Source: CAYRHJ01 sp964424105 (GTDB taxonomy: Bacteria > Planctomycetota > Phycisphaerae > UBA1845). From it: a stretch of DNA of 64,000 bases. A model generated the notes under the pieces. It searched no databases. It saw only the letters and a program-made list of their open reading frames with translations, and was not told where the DNA came from. Of this stretch, positions 26,223 through 35,390 are shown in pieces. Both the position numbers and the translations under genes were made by a program. Within the stretch, counting starts at the first letter, position 1; every line of letters starts with the position of its first letter. Location: positions 1-64,000 of the forward strand of contig CAYRHJ010000013.1 in assembly GCA_964424105.1 (NCBI GenBank). The letters run 5' to 3'.

Positions 26223-26828
26223 TCAGTCGTCGACGTTCCAGAATGACCGATCCAGGAAATGACGCCAACTATAGTATTTTCGCTCCGAAACCTTGACTGC
26301 CAGCATGGGGCTTTGCTGGGGCTTGACCGGCTTGCTGATCAGCTTCATTCCTGCGCGTTCCGGTGTGCGACCGCCTTTCTTCACGTTGCACTTCAGGCAG
26401 CTACAGACAATGTTTTCCCAACTCAGCGGACCATTTTGCGAACGCGGGACGATGTGATCCAAACTGAGCTGATGGGGCGGAAACTTGCGGCCACAGTACT
26501 GGCAGCGATGACGATCCCGCGCCAGGATGGTTCGACGATTAAGCCGCACGCCCTGTCGGACCACCTTGTTATAGGACAGAACGCGGATGATGCGCGGTAC
26601 AGCCACATCAAAACGCACGGCGCAGACCCAGTCGAATCCGTTTAGCGGTTCTTCGCGCAAGAGAATGCCTAATTCAACCCAGTCTTCAAAATCGTAAGTC
26701 ACAAATTTTCCATCTTCCAGATGGACGACTTCGGCGGCTGGTCTTTCATCTTTGCTGGGTTTGATAAGTAGGGACAGGGCCCGACGGGCGCTGATGACGC
26801 GAAGGGCTGCGTAATGGGCGTTGAGCAT
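26223..26828 (-). CDS. HNH endonuclease family protein
   Basis: 201-residue protein with a C-terminal-half HNH/zinc module: CQYCGRKFPPHQLSLDHIVP (first Cys pair and the HNH His in LDHIVPRS), then ENIVCSCLKCNVKKGGR with the second Cys pair and the conserved Asn-containing block. The N-terminal segment VLMLNAHYAALRVISARRAL is shared by a group of bacterial HNH proteins of unproven role. ATG 26828 is the conservative start. GTG 26834 and a stop-free, Gly/Asn/His-rich extension upstream to 27008 are in the same frame (see finding). It sits alone between signalling and uptake genes. Confidence 0.85.
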   Translation of the reverse strand: MLNAHYAALRVISARRALSLLIKPSKDERPAAEVVHLEDGKFVTYDFEDWVELGILLREEPLNGFDWVCAVRFDVAVPRIIRVLSYNKVVRQGVRLNRRTILARDRHRCQYCGRKFPPHQLSLDHIVPRSQNGPLSWENIVCSCLKCNVKKGGRTPERAGMKLISKPVKPQQSPMLAVKVSERKYYSWRHFLDRSFWNVDD

Positions 26829-26847
26829 CAACACATGGCAATGCAGG

Positions 26848-26941
26848 CCGGATCCATTGGCTTGGTGGCCATTGCCGTCACCGTGGCCACTGCCGTGACC
26901 GTGGCCGTTGCCATTTGCCTGGCCGTTGCCGCCATAGCCGG
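26848..26941 (-). repeat. Low-complexity GGCAAYGGCCAC-type repeat upstream of the HNH gene
   Basis: On the minus strand this is a run of GGC-AAT/CAC-type codon pairs that, in the HNH gene frame, reads GNGHGHGSGHGDGNGH. The frame has no stop back to 27009-27011 (TAA) but no ATG, GTG or TTG either before 26834. It may be a translated N-terminal extension with an unusual start or simple repeat DNA. Confidence 0.6.
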
Positions 26942-27030
26942 AATATGCGCTGTTGATCGCTGCGAAGAGTACACCTCCATCTGAACATCGCGGTTCGTTG
27001 CCGCTATTTTACGCAATCAACCGTGCGTCC

Positions 27031-28086
27031 TCAAGCTTTTCTTCCGCGGCGATTTTTGGCCAGGAGGATCAAAAAGACCGGTGCGCCGATGACGGAGGTC
27101 ATGACGCCGATGGGCAGGGACGAGCTTTCGCGGAATCCGCCGGTCCAGGCGGCGTACCAGGATGGGATCAAATGTGACAACCAGTCGCATCCCACGAGGA
27201 ACACCCCGCCCCACACGCCGGCTAGGGGCAGCAATAATCGATGATCGTAACCCATGATCAGCCGCACGGAATGGGGCACGACCAACCCTACGAAGCCGAT
27301 GGGACCGGCGATGGATACGACGCAAGCGGTGGCCATCGAAGCCACTCCGATCGTCAAGACCTGCATGCGTCCGGTTCGCACTCCTCGCGAAGCGGCGATT
27401 TCCTCGCCCATTGCGAACTGATTCAGCGCCGGCGCGGCTGCGACGAGCATGATCCAGGCAATCGCTACGGGGCCTATGATGGACGCGAGACTGCCGTATC
27501 CGAACGATTCCAGGCTGCCCATCATCCAATGGACGATCGCGAAAGTCTCCCGAACGTCGGCCAGATAGGTGACGAACATCATCAGGGAGCCGCAAAACAG
27601 GCCGATGGTGACGCCGGCCAGCACCAACGCGTTGCCGGAAAGTCGATAGGTTGCGCCGGCCAATATCAACACCATGGCGACAACCGAGCCGCTTCCCAAC
27701 ATGGCGCACCACGAAATCGCCGGCAACCCGAGGATGGACAGCGTGACGCCCAATTTCAGACTCAGCAGCGCTCCCAGCGAGCCTCCGGTGGCGATACCCA
27801 GTGTGTACGGTGTGGCCAAGACGTTGCGGAAGAGGGTTTGAAAAACGGCCCCGCATATCGAAAGCGTGGTGCCGACGACCAGTGCGGTCATGGCCCGGGG
27901 CAGGCGGAGATCAAACGCGATGCGGTGAATGTCAGAATCGGGAATTGACCAATGCCGCCAGGCTTGGGCGACGCCGATGGGTAACGAGCCGATGCCCGGG
28001 CTGATGATCAGCACGACGATCACCGCGAACAAGGATACGCCCAGTGACAGGGCTAACCGGGATGGCGTCAGTCCGGGACGTTGCAT
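27031..28086 (-). CDS. FecCD/BtuC-family ABC transporter permease
   Basis: 351-residue permease for iron-siderophore, heme or cobalamin uptake. About nine to ten membrane helices are evident. Family segments are DLRLPRAMTALVVGTTLSICGAVFQTLFRNVLATP near the start, GEEIAASRGVRTGRMQ (ATPase-coupling loop) and GPIGFVGLVVPHSVRLIMGYDHRLLLP. ATG 28086 gives the usual length; a longer reading to 28155 lies wholly inside the ATPase gene and is rejected. The start overlaps the ATPase gene by 19 bp. It is the last gene of a binding protein-ATPase-permease operon. The substrate cannot be told from sequence. Confidence 0.92.
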   Translation of the reverse strand: MQRPGLTPSRLALSLGVSLFAVIVVLIISPGIGSLPIGVAQAWRHWSIPDSDIHRIAFDLRLPRAMTALVVGTTLSICGAVFQTLFRNVLATPYTLGIATGGSLGALLSLKLGVTLSILGLPAISWCAMLGSGSVVAMVLILAGATYRLSGNALVLAGVTIGLFCGSLMMFVTYLADVRETFAIVHWMMGSLESFGYGSLASIIGPVAIAWIMLVAAAPALNQFAMGEEIAASRGVRTGRMQVLTIGVASMATACVVSIAGPIGFVGLVVPHSVRLIMGYDHRLLLPLAGVWGGVFLVGCDWLSHLIPSWYAAWTGGFRESSSLPIGVMTSVIGAPVFLILLAKNRRGRKA

Positions 28087-28892
28087 GTCGCGGACTCCAT
28101 GGTACGACGCAGGGGTGCGATCCAGGATCGTCCAACGTCGCGGCCTGCGATCCATTCAAAATCAACGCCGTAAACCGCTGCCAACACGTCGGGTCGTAAT
28201 ACCTCGTTGGCCTGTCCTACGGCGGCGAGTCGACCGCGGTGGATCAGGGCGAGTTGGTCACCGTAGCGGGCGGCGATGTTCAGGTCATGGGTGACGAAGA
28301 TCACGGTGACGCCCCGGTCATGCCGCATGGCGCTGATCAATTCCAACAGTTGCAGTTGGTGCAACGGATCGAGGTAGGCCGTCGGTTCGTCGAGAATCAG
28401 TATTTGGGGCTGCTGGGCGATGGCGGCGGCCAAATGAACCCGACGCTGTTCGCCGGCGGACAGCGTGCTGATGGGTCGTTCGGCGAATTGAATCGTTTGC
28501 GTCAGAATCATGGCCTCTTCCGCTGTTTTGAGGTCCGTGACTGAATCCCAGAATCGAGATTGACGCCGTGGATGTCGACCCAAGACGGCGATTTCGCGGC
28601 AGGTCAATCCCTGCGGCGCTGAAAGGTTTTGGGGTAGAAAGGCGATGGTTCGCGCTCGATTCAATGTGCCCATGTTTTGCATGGGTAGGCCGCCAAGGTT
28701 GACCTGCCCACTTGCGGGTTTGAGCAAACCGGCGATCAACCGACACAGCGTGCTTTTTCCCGCGCCGTTGGGGCCCAGGATGACGGAGGTGGCCGCCTTG
28801 GGCAGTTCCAGGCTGATGGGGCCGAGAAAAACGGATTCCCGGGGGTATCCGAAGGTCAAGTTGGTGGCGCGGACTGCGGGCGGGTCAATCAT
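28068..28892 (-). CDS. FecE/BtuD-family ABC transporter ATP-binding protein
   Basis: 274-residue ATPase. Walker A GPNGAGKS at 40-47, signature LSAGEQRR at 144-151, Walker B ILILDEPT from about 164, and switch His in FVTHDLN. It should energise uptake by the downstream permease. It overlaps the binding-protein gene by 8 bp and the permease gene by 19 bp, so the three are one translationally coupled unit. Confidence 0.93.
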   Translation of the reverse strand: MIDPPAVRATNLTFGYPRESVFLGPISLELPKAATSVILGPNGAGKSTLCRLIAGLLKPASGQVNLGGLPMQNMGTLNRARTIAFLPQNLSAPQGLTCREIAVLGRHPRRQSRFWDSVTDLKTAEEAMILTQTIQFAERPISTLSAGEQRRVHLAAAIAQQPQILILDEPTAYLDPLHQLQLLELISAMRHDRGVTVIFVTHDLNIAARYGDQLALIHRGRLAAVGQANEVLRPDVLAAVYGVDFEWIAGRDVGRSWIAPLRRTMESATCNVPD

Positions 28893-29805
28893 CCGCAGCC
28901 TCCGGATGGATGAGTGAGCGCAGCTTTCGCGCGGATAACGTGACGCGCTGCGATGGGATGGTCAGGTATTCCTCCGTCACAAAATGGATGCGTCGGGTTT
29001 GAACGGCGGACACCGAACTCAGTGACGACCATTGTCGTAGCAGGTCTTCGCGCTGCGAATTATCGATGGACATGCCGGCCATCGATTCGATGATGACTTC
29101 CGGGTCGCGACCGATGATTTCTTCCAGGCTGACTGATGGGTAGGCGGCGCGTTGATCAGCCAAGATGTTGGAACCGCCCGCGATTTCGATGATCTCGTGA
29201 ACAAAAGATCCTGGTCCGACGCTCAGGATGTTGGTCAAGGCGGCGGGGCTGCGGAGGGTGAACAGAACGCGCGGGCGAGGCCTATCCATCACGGAGTCAG
29301 CCAATTTTGCGAGTTCCGTTCGAATGACGTTCTGCATGGCTGCGGCCTGTGACGACCGATCGAGGAGCGTGCCGAGATGGCCGATCGTTTCGTGCAAGTC
29401 GTCCAGCGTTTCGACGGGATCGTCGTAGATGCGGATATTCATCGCGTCGGCCAATCGACGGAGCGGGGCGCTTGATTCGCCTCGCCCACGGAGGATGAGC
29501 AGGTCCGGCTTGATGGTCGCAATCAGTTCCAAATCCGGGTCTCGCAGGCCGCCGATTTTTTGAACGGAGGCGACTTCGGGGGGGTAGGTGCAGAATCGAC
29601 TGACCCCGACGAGCCGATCGCAGGCGTCGAGGGCGCAGATAATTTCCGTGGCGTTGGGGGCGAGGGCGATGATCCGGTGGGCGGATGCGGCGGCGTGATG
29701 GTCGGATGGACGGCTGCCGGTTTCGGGCTGGGAAGTTTCTCGGCATGAAGCGGAAAAAAGTGCGAGGGTCAAGCCCATGGATGCGACAATGACGCGGCGG
29801 TTCAT
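28885..29805 (-). CDS. Periplasmic substrate-binding protein (BtuF/FepB-like), lipoprotein
   Basis: 306-residue class III binding protein. ATG 29805 gives a signal peptide MNRRVIVASMGLTLALFSASC, with a plausible lipidation Cys at about residue 21. The mature domain begins HRIIALAPNATEIICALDACDRLVGVSRFC.YPPEV, close to the BtuF/FecB pattern, with the second lobe starting after the long linker helix (LDRSSQAAAMQNVIRTEL). The frame extends upstream to 30075 but that part is not protein-like. I looked upstream for a cobalamin riboswitch and saw no convincing B12 box, so iron-siderophore and corrinoid are both possible substrates. Confidence 0.88.
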   Translation of the reverse strand: MNRRVIVASMGLTLALFSASCRETSQPETGSRPSDHHAAASAHRIIALAPNATEIICALDACDRLVGVSRFCTYPPEVASVQKIGGLRDPDLELIATIKPDLLILRGRGESSAPLRRLADAMNIRIYDDPVETLDDLHETIGHLGTLLDRSSQAAAMQNVIRTELAKLADSVMDRPRPRVLFTLRSPAALTNILSVGPGSFVHEIIEIAGGSNILADQRAAYPSVSLEEIIGRDPEVIIESMAGMSIDNSQREDLLRQWSSLSSVSAVQTRRIHFVTEEYLTIPSQRVTLSARKLRSLIHPEAADD

Positions 29806-30089
29806 GCACGTGCTCCGGCAGCCGTTGGCGATCAGACCGCCTGATTCACCTTCGGCGGCTTCGGCGGGATGACCGATAATAGCACGAACCGTACGGCGTG
29901 CGCAAGAACCGCAACCTCGACCATGAAAAACGGGTACAAAAAACGAAGCGGCCTGATTGGGCGGAATGGCCGCCATTGGCCGGAGTGGACAGGCGGAGAT
30001 TTTCCGGCACAATGCTGGCGACGTGCGAACTTGAATTGACACCCGTTGCGTGAAAAACTCGACAATGCGGTACATGGCGAGTGTATTGA

Positions 30090-31085
30090 GTGCTTGATTT
30101 AACTCCTTTTGCGATAATACTTTCCAGCTTCTTGGGCGGTCCAGCGGATTCGGACGGCCTGCGGGTCCGCCTGGTCACGGAAAGGGTCCATTACAACGTG
30201 GGTGCTCCGATTGCGGTTCGATTCGTCGTCGAGAACCTGTTGGACGAAACCAAGCCGCTGATGGTGCCGGGAACGGATCCGGACCGATTTGAGCAATCGA
30301 TCATGGGTCTGCCGATGACGCATGTTTTCAGCGGGGATGCGTTCGGTGCGTTGACCATCAAGAATGACGCGGATCGGACGTGGAACGTAGCCGACGGATA
30401 TCAACCGCCGGCCAGCGCTCCGGTGGTGATGCTGGGGCCTCGCAATTCGATCGGGGTCACGTTGAACATCCGCGACTATTACCCGGCTTTGCGCACCCCG
30501 GGCACGTATCGGATTCGGTGGAAGCCCTACGGCGGGCGGGTGGAGTCGAACGTCGTGGCCATTCGTGTCGAGTCGTTGAAACAGGCGGAGATCGTGACGG
30601 ATTCGGGCGAGATGATCGTGCGGTTCTATTACGAAGATGCTCCGCGAACGATCGACAACTTCATCGAGTTGGCCAAGGATCGTTTTTACGATAACAAGAC
30701 GTTTCATCGGGTGGAGACGGGGTTTCTGATACAGGGCGGCTGCCCGAACGGAGATGGTACGGGAATTCGCCCGGATGGTAAGAAGGTCAGCGCGGAGATT
30801 TCCGGCCTCCCGCAGAACAAGGGCGTCGTCAGCATGGCCCTTCTGGACGACGACCCCAACTCGGCCAGTTGTCAGTTTTTCATCACCAATACGAGCGTGC
30901 CGGAATGGAGCGGAAAGTATACGACGTTCGGCGAGCTGGTAGGCGAGGCGTCGTTTGCGACGCTGGACCGCCTGATGGCCGTCGAAACGGATGGCCAGGG
31001 AAAGCCGCTCACCGGCATTCGCATCCGCACGATTCGCATCAATGATGCCCCGCGCGATCGTGAAGCAGAACGCCCCTTTGAATGA
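30090..31085 (+). CDS. Cyclophilin-type peptidyl-prolyl isomerase with N-terminal Ig-like domain
   Basis: 331-residue exported foldase. The GTG start at 30090 directly follows an in-frame TGA (30087-30089), so the protein cannot begin earlier. A short hydrophobic leader (PFAIILSSFLGG) looks like a weak signal peptide. Residues ~25-165 form a beta-sandwich-like domain (VRLVTERVHYNVGAPIAVRFVVEN; ending TYRIRWKPYGGRVESNVVAIRV). The cyclophilin domain (~170-320) shows APRTIDNFIELAKDRFYDNKTFHRV, FLIQGGCPNGDGTG and SASCQFFI, with the catalytic Arg in FHR. The TrpE-type Trp is not obvious, as in many bacterial forms. Confidence 0.9.
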   Translation: MLDLTPFAIILSSFLGGPADSDGLRVRLVTERVHYNVGAPIAVRFVVENLLDETKPLMVPGTDPDRFEQSIMGLPMTHVFSGDAFGALTIKNDADRTWNVADGYQPPASAPVVMLGPRNSIGVTLNIRDYYPALRTPGTYRIRWKPYGGRVESNVVAIRVESLKQAEIVTDSGEMIVRFYYEDAPRTIDNFIELAKDRFYDNKTFHRVETGFLIQGGCPNGDGTGIRPDGKKVSAEISGLPQNKGVVSMALLDDDPNSASCQFFITNTSVPEWSGKYTTFGELVGEASFATLDRLMAVETDGQGKPLTGIRIRTIRINDAPRDREAERPFE

Positions 31086-31255
31086 TCGAGGGTATGCGCA
31101 TCAGTTCGCAGGGCAGCGATCGTTCGATTAGTAGATCCGAATTGTCACATCTGTCGAAACGGCGATCATGCGGTTGACATGGTTTGGCGGTGCCTCCACT
31201 CCCTGACGGGGGCGGGGCGGATATTGTTTCGAAGGTTGTTTTGGAATGGTCAGAA

Positions 31256-31326
31256 GACCGCTCGCTTCGCGCTCGCGGCTCGTTTCAGAGAGGTCCGCTC
31301 GCTTTGCGCTCGCGGCTCGTCAAGAG
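31256..31326. repeat. Tandem copy of the GCTCGCTT.GCGCTCGCGGCTCGT repeat
   Basis: Two successive copies of GACCGCTCGCTTCGCGCTCG-CGGCTCGT-type sequence about 37 bp apart, related to copies near 10128-10160 (same strand) and 24221-24251 (opposite strand). A degenerate CTCCCTGACGG lies just before at 31197. The whole 31086-31351 gap is otherwise empty. Confidence 0.75.
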
Positions 31327-31351
31327 GCGCGATCGGGCGACGGGTTACGGG

Positions 31352-32062
31352 TTACGGTTGGCGATGACGCCGTTCCCAGATTTCTTCAGCTTCCGGTCTG
31401 CGCACGTAAATGGGGATGAGCTTGGCGGGGTCGTCAAACCGTCCTTGGCGGGCGGCGGAGTGTCCCAACTCGTGTACGGAATGGGCCAGCGCGGGGAATG
31501 ATTCATCAGGTAAAATGCGCAGGTTGCTGTGCCTGATTTGCTCGGAAATGTAGGGCACGCCCTCGCCCATGATGGCTGTGTCGGGCGTTAGATTGGCGAA
31601 CAATTCCACCGGATCCCATTCGGCTGGGTCCGTCTGGCGAACGTACCGATCAACCTGGCGGTCGAAAACAGCGGCGTAGACGCGGTTCCGCTTGGCGTCC
31701 AGAACGACGCACAAATGTTTCGGTGGATCGGTTACTCGTCGTGCGTTTTGAGCCACCACGTCCAATGTGGGAACCCTGACCACTCGCGTCCCCAGCGTCC
31801 ATGCCAAGGTTCGGGCGACGGTGATTCCGATTCGCAGGCCGGTGAAACTTCCCGGGCCGGCGGAAACATAGATTTCCGAAACTTCGGTCGGGGCGATGTT
31901 TTCGTGTTGACAGATTCTGTCGAGGGTGGGGAGTAGCTCAACGGCATGTCGCATGGTGGCGGAAAACGTGTCCGATCGGACGATTTGGCCACCTACACCC
32001 AATGCCACGCCGCCGACGCGGCTGGAGGTTTCGATCGCGAGGCTGACACATGTTTGGTTCAT
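31352..32062 (-). CDS. tsaB: tRNA threonylcarbamoyladenosine biosynthesis protein TsaB
   Basis: 236-residue ASKHA-fold partner of TsaD and TsaE in t6A37 synthesis on ANN-decoding tRNAs. The start ATG 32062 gives MNQTCVSLAIETSSRVGGVAL, the family opening. Then comes the hallmark EIYVSAGPGSFTGLRIGI with TVARTLAWTLG (about 65-100), and VVLDAKRNRVYAAVF. An in-frame extension to 32278 is non-family and is rejected. tsaD and tsaE are not in the window. Confidence 0.94.
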   Translation of the reverse strand: MNQTCVSLAIETSSRVGGVALGVGGQIVRSDTFSATMRHAVELLPTLDRICQHENIAPTEVSEIYVSAGPGSFTGLRIGITVARTLAWTLGTRVVRVPTLDVVAQNARRVTDPPKHLCVVLDAKRNRVYAAVFDRQVDRYVRQTDPAEWDPVELFANLTPDTAIMGEGVPYISEQIRHSNLRILPDESFPALAHSVHELGHSAARQGRFDDPAKLIPIYVRRPEAEEIWERRHRQP

Positions 32063-32328
32063 ATGCAAATCGATCCGAAACTGGCTGATGGGCAAGGCCA
32101 ACGGCGCCCCGCATGGTAGCGCATTGTCGGCAAGTTGACGGGCTTTGGCGAGCGGCCTAGCATCGGGGGTTCGGTACTGTGCAGCGGCGGCGGCCGGATC
32201 GCCGTTGGAAATCGGCTCGGTCGGCGATCGAATGGAATACCTCGTCGATGGGGGTCGGTCCGCACCGACGACCGGCAAGGTTCCTGAGTCGCATTCTACC
32301 GACCTGTGGCAGGAGACGGCAGGATTCG

Positions 32329-33135
32329 ATGCCCAAGACGTTCGCTGTTATATCGGATATTCACGGCAACCTCGAGGCGCTCGAGGCGGTCTTGGCAGAT
32401 ATCGACAAACGTTCGATTAAGGAGATTTACTGTCTGGGTGACGTGGTCGGTTACGGCGCCAGTCCGAAGGAGTGTCTGGATCTGGTGATCGAACGGGTGA
32501 CGGCGACGTTGTGCGGCAATCACGATCAAGCAGTGTTTTATGAACCATGCAGTTTTAACATCAGCGCGGAGCGGGCCGCGTACTGGACGCGACATGTTTT
32601 TGAGGAGGAGCCCAACAAAGCCCGTCGCGACCGCAGATGGGAAACGCTGTGCCGCCTTCCGTTTCGACACGAGGCGCACGGCTTGTTGTTGGTTCACGCG
32701 TCCCCTCGGCGACCGGTCAACGAGTATCTTTTCGCGGAGGACGTTTACACGAACCCTGCGAAAATCCTGGCGAATTTCGAGCGTTTGGGGCCGCAGCACA
32801 TGACGTGCCTGGTGGGCCATACGCACGTGCCGGGCGTGTTTTTGGATGATCCGTATTTTGATCCGCCGAACGAACTGCCGGACATGCATCGATACACGAT
32901 CACGGAGGACGAAAAGGCCATCATCAATGTGGGCAGTGTGGGTCAGCCGCGTGATCGGGACGTTCGGGCCAGTTTTGTGGTGGTGACGCTTTCCGATACG
33001 ACTCCGCAGAACGGGTATCGGGCGGACGTGGAATTCGTGCGCGTGGAATACGAAATCGAAAAGGCTGTGAAGAAGATATTCGCCGTTCCGGAATTGGATG
33101 ATTTCTTGGGAACGAGGTTGCTCGATGGACGGTGA
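32329..33135 (+). CDS. YfcE/MJ0936-like metallophosphoesterase
   Basis: 268-residue calcineurin-like phosphoesterase. Metal-ligand motifs appear in order: SDIHGN (residues 8-13), LGDVVGYG, LCGNHDQAV, LLVHASPRRP and VGHTHVPG. The insert between HASP and GHTH fits the group acting on cyclic nucleotides or protein phosphate, but the substrate is unknown. ATG 32329 has AGGA eight bases upstream; an earlier in-frame start at 32179 gives a non-family leader. It is followed by yidC after a 167-bp gap. Confidence 0.9.
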   Translation: MPKTFAVISDIHGNLEALEAVLADIDKRSIKEIYCLGDVVGYGASPKECLDLVIERVTATLCGNHDQAVFYEPCSFNISAERAAYWTRHVFEEEPNKARRDRRWETLCRLPFRHEAHGLLLVHASPRRPVNEYLFAEDVYTNPAKILANFERLGPQHMTCLVGHTHVPGVFLDDPYFDPPNELPDMHRYTITEDEKAIINVGSVGQPRDRDVRASFVVVTLSDTTPQNGYRADVEFVRVEYEIEKAVKKIFAVPELDDFLGTRLLDGR

Positions 33136-33302
33136 AAGTCGATTGGCTCATTCGAGTCCGCCGGTTGCACCGGATGGGCGTTTATCCCCACAAGAGTTAT
33201 GAAAGTTGACGCGGCGCGGCGTTGATTTTCGGATGGAGCTTCAACATTTCTTGAAGATGGCCATGGGTTTTCGCGCCGTGCTCGTCGTTTCAAGGTAATC
33301 GA

Positions 33303-35372
33303 ATGGATCGTAAGGAAGTAGTTCGTGCCCTGCTGTGGGCGGCGATGGTGTTTTTCGCGTGGCACCTGGTGGCCTCGTTGATTTGGCCGCCGCAGCCGCC
33401 CTCCCCGGCCGGCACACCTGCGTTTTCCGATGGCGATGACGTTGGCGATGCCACGGGCGATAGCGCCGTTGCCGAAACGCCCTCCGCGGGCCCATCTGCC
33501 GGCCGGGCGGCGGGATTGCACGTCGTATCGGGCGCTGAGCAGGTGATCGTGCTGGGAGATGCAGCCATCCCGGATGGTGATCCGTATGGATTGACCGTGA
33601 CGGTCAGCAACGTCGGCGCCGCGGTGATGCGCGCTGAATTGACTCAATTTACCATTTCGGTCGATGAAGGCTCGCCGGTCTATCCCGTTCTGGGGGAGCA
33701 TTCCGAGCAAGACGGCCGGCGGCTTTATTCCTATGCCACGGAGAAGCTGTACGTCCATGAATCATCCGCGGACGTCGGTTTGGCGGATGTTGCATGGGTG
33801 GTGGAATCGCAATCGCCCGATCGGGTGGTGATGGCGGCGGAAATCTTGAACGATGATGAACCGCGGATTCGGGTTCGCAAGACCATCGCGTTGCCGGACA
33901 AATCGCGAGAATCACAGCGCTTTGATGTACGCATCAGCACGAGCGTCGAGAACCTGACCGATCAAAAGTTGACAACGATCATCACCCAGCGGGGCGCGGT
34001 GGATGTTCGGCGGGAAGACCCGCGGATGGATGATCGCTCGATTTATCTGGCGACGTCGCTTGCCGGCGTTGTCGATCCGGGCGATGGCTTGTTCACCCAT
34101 TCCGTGAAGGACGAACAGTCCTTTCCCCCCTACAAGCAGGTTTCGGGAGCACCGCCGATCGTCTGGACCGCCGTTGCCAACAAATACTTCGTTGCGTTCG
34201 AGACGTATTTGCCGTCGCACCCGGAGGCGACGGGCGGTGATTGGGTGGCCGGCGTCAAGGCGGTTCCGCTGATCATCGATCCGGAACGCGGCCACGTGGT
34301 CACGTTCGTCAGTTCGAGCGTTTCGACCAGCCTGCCGCCGGGCGGCGACCGCTTGTTTGAAATGGAGTGCTACTGGGGTCCCAAGTCTCGCGAGGCGTTT
34401 CAACAAGTCACGGACTACGTCGAGCGAGGCTATGACTCGCAGGTGTTGGCCAGTTATGCCGCGGGGAGTTGCTGTTCCTTGCTGGCCTTCAAATCGATCA
34501 CCGTGTTCATGATCCAATTGCTTGGCTGGCTGGAACAGGTTGTGCAGAACTACGGCGTGGCCATCATCATTCTGGTCTTGATGGTCCGGGCGATTCTGCA
34601 TCCGGTGACCAAGAAGGGCCAAGTGAACATGATGAGGATGCAGCAGGAGATGGGCAAGCTGCAACCTAAGATGGAAGAGGTCAAAAAGAAGTACGGGAAC
34701 GACAAGGCCAAGCAGAATCAGGAGATGATGAAGGTTTATCAGGAGGCGGGCATCAACCCCATGACGCAGATGATGTCCTCTTGCCTGCCGATGATGTTGC
34801 AAATGCCGATCTGGATCGCGCTGTACACGTCATTGAACTACAACATAGACATGCGTCACCAGCCCTTTTTCTTGTGGGTTCATGACCTGACGGCTCCGGA
34901 TGCCATGATCCGCTTTTCGAAAACGATCGTCACCTTGCCGATGCTGGGCCCCATCGACAGCTTCAATCTGCTTCCGCTCCTGGTCTCCGCGTTCATGTTC
35001 ACGCAACAGAAGCTGATGACCAAGGCTCGCCCGAATAAAGCGCCCACCACTCCGCAGGAGGAGCAGCAGCTTCAAATGCAGAAGATGATGCCCTACATGA
35101 CCATCATCTTCGGCCTGATGTTTTACAACATGCCCAGCGGATTGAATCTGTATATCGGGGCCAGCAGTCTGTTCGGCACACTCGAGCAGTGGCGTATTCG
35201 TAAGCACATCGAGGAAATGAAGGATCAGCCCCCGAAGGAGCCGGGCGCCGGCTGGTTCACACGAAAAAAGACGGATGGGCCGCGCAAGCCGTCTTTCTTC
35301 GAAAAGTTGCAAAAAGCGGCGGAAGAGGCACAAAAGGTCAAATCGGACAAGGTTAAGAAGAAACGCAAATAG
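33303..35372 (+). CDS. yidC: Membrane protein insertase YidC
   Basis: 689-residue Oxa1-family insertase for inner-membrane proteins. It has an N-terminal membrane helix (ALLWAAMVFFAWHLVASLIW), a Pro/Ala-rich linker, a large periplasmic domain to about residue 390, then the conserved insertion core starting MIQLLGWLEQVVQNYGVAIII and VRAILHPVTKKGQ. A cytoplasmic helical hairpin rich in Met, Gln and Lys (MRMQQEMGKLQPKMEEVKKK) and three further helices follow. The C-terminus is strongly basic (KVKSDKVKKKRK), a tail that can bind ribosomes. The usual rpmH-rnpA neighbours are absent. Confidence 0.96.
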   Translation: MDRKEVVRALLWAAMVFFAWHLVASLIWPPQPPSPAGTPAFSDGDDVGDATGDSAVAETPSAGPSAGRAAGLHVVSGAEQVIVLGDAAIPDGDPYGLTVTVSNVGAAVMRAELTQFTISVDEGSPVYPVLGEHSEQDGRRLYSYATEKLYVHESSADVGLADVAWVVESQSPDRVVMAAEILNDDEPRIRVRKTIALPDKSRESQRFDVRISTSVENLTDQKLTTIITQRGAVDVRREDPRMDDRSIYLATSLAGVVDPGDGLFTHSVKDEQSFPPYKQVSGAPPIVWTAVANKYFVAFETYLPSHPEATGGDWVAGVKAVPLIIDPERGHVVTFVSSSVSTSLPPGGDRLFEMECYWGPKSREAFQQVTDYVERGYDSQVLASYAAGSCCSLLAFKSITVFMIQLLGWLEQVVQNYGVAIIILVLMVRAILHPVTKKGQVNMMRMQQEMGKLQPKMEEVKKKYGNDKAKQNQEMMKVYQEAGINPMTQMMSSCLPMMLQMPIWIALYTSLNYNIDMRHQPFFLWVHDLTAPDAMIRFSKTIVTLPMLGPIDSFNLLPLLVSAFMFTQQKLMTKARPNKAPTTPQEEQQLQMQKMMPYMTIIFGLMFYNMPSGLNLYIGASSLFGTLEQWRIRKHIEEMKDQPPKEPGAGWFTRKKTDGPRKPSFFEKLQKAAEEAQKVKSDKVKKKRK

Positions 35373-35390
35373 GACGGCATCCATACCCGG

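Noticed and set aside
27017..27856. 279-codon minus-strand frame inside the FecCD permease
   Set aside because: Out-of-frame shadow of the permease gene, Arg/Gly/His-rich and without membrane segments.
29806..30089. Possible cobalamin riboswitch upstream of the uptake operon
   Set aside because: No convincing B12 box or conserved core was found on the minus strand.
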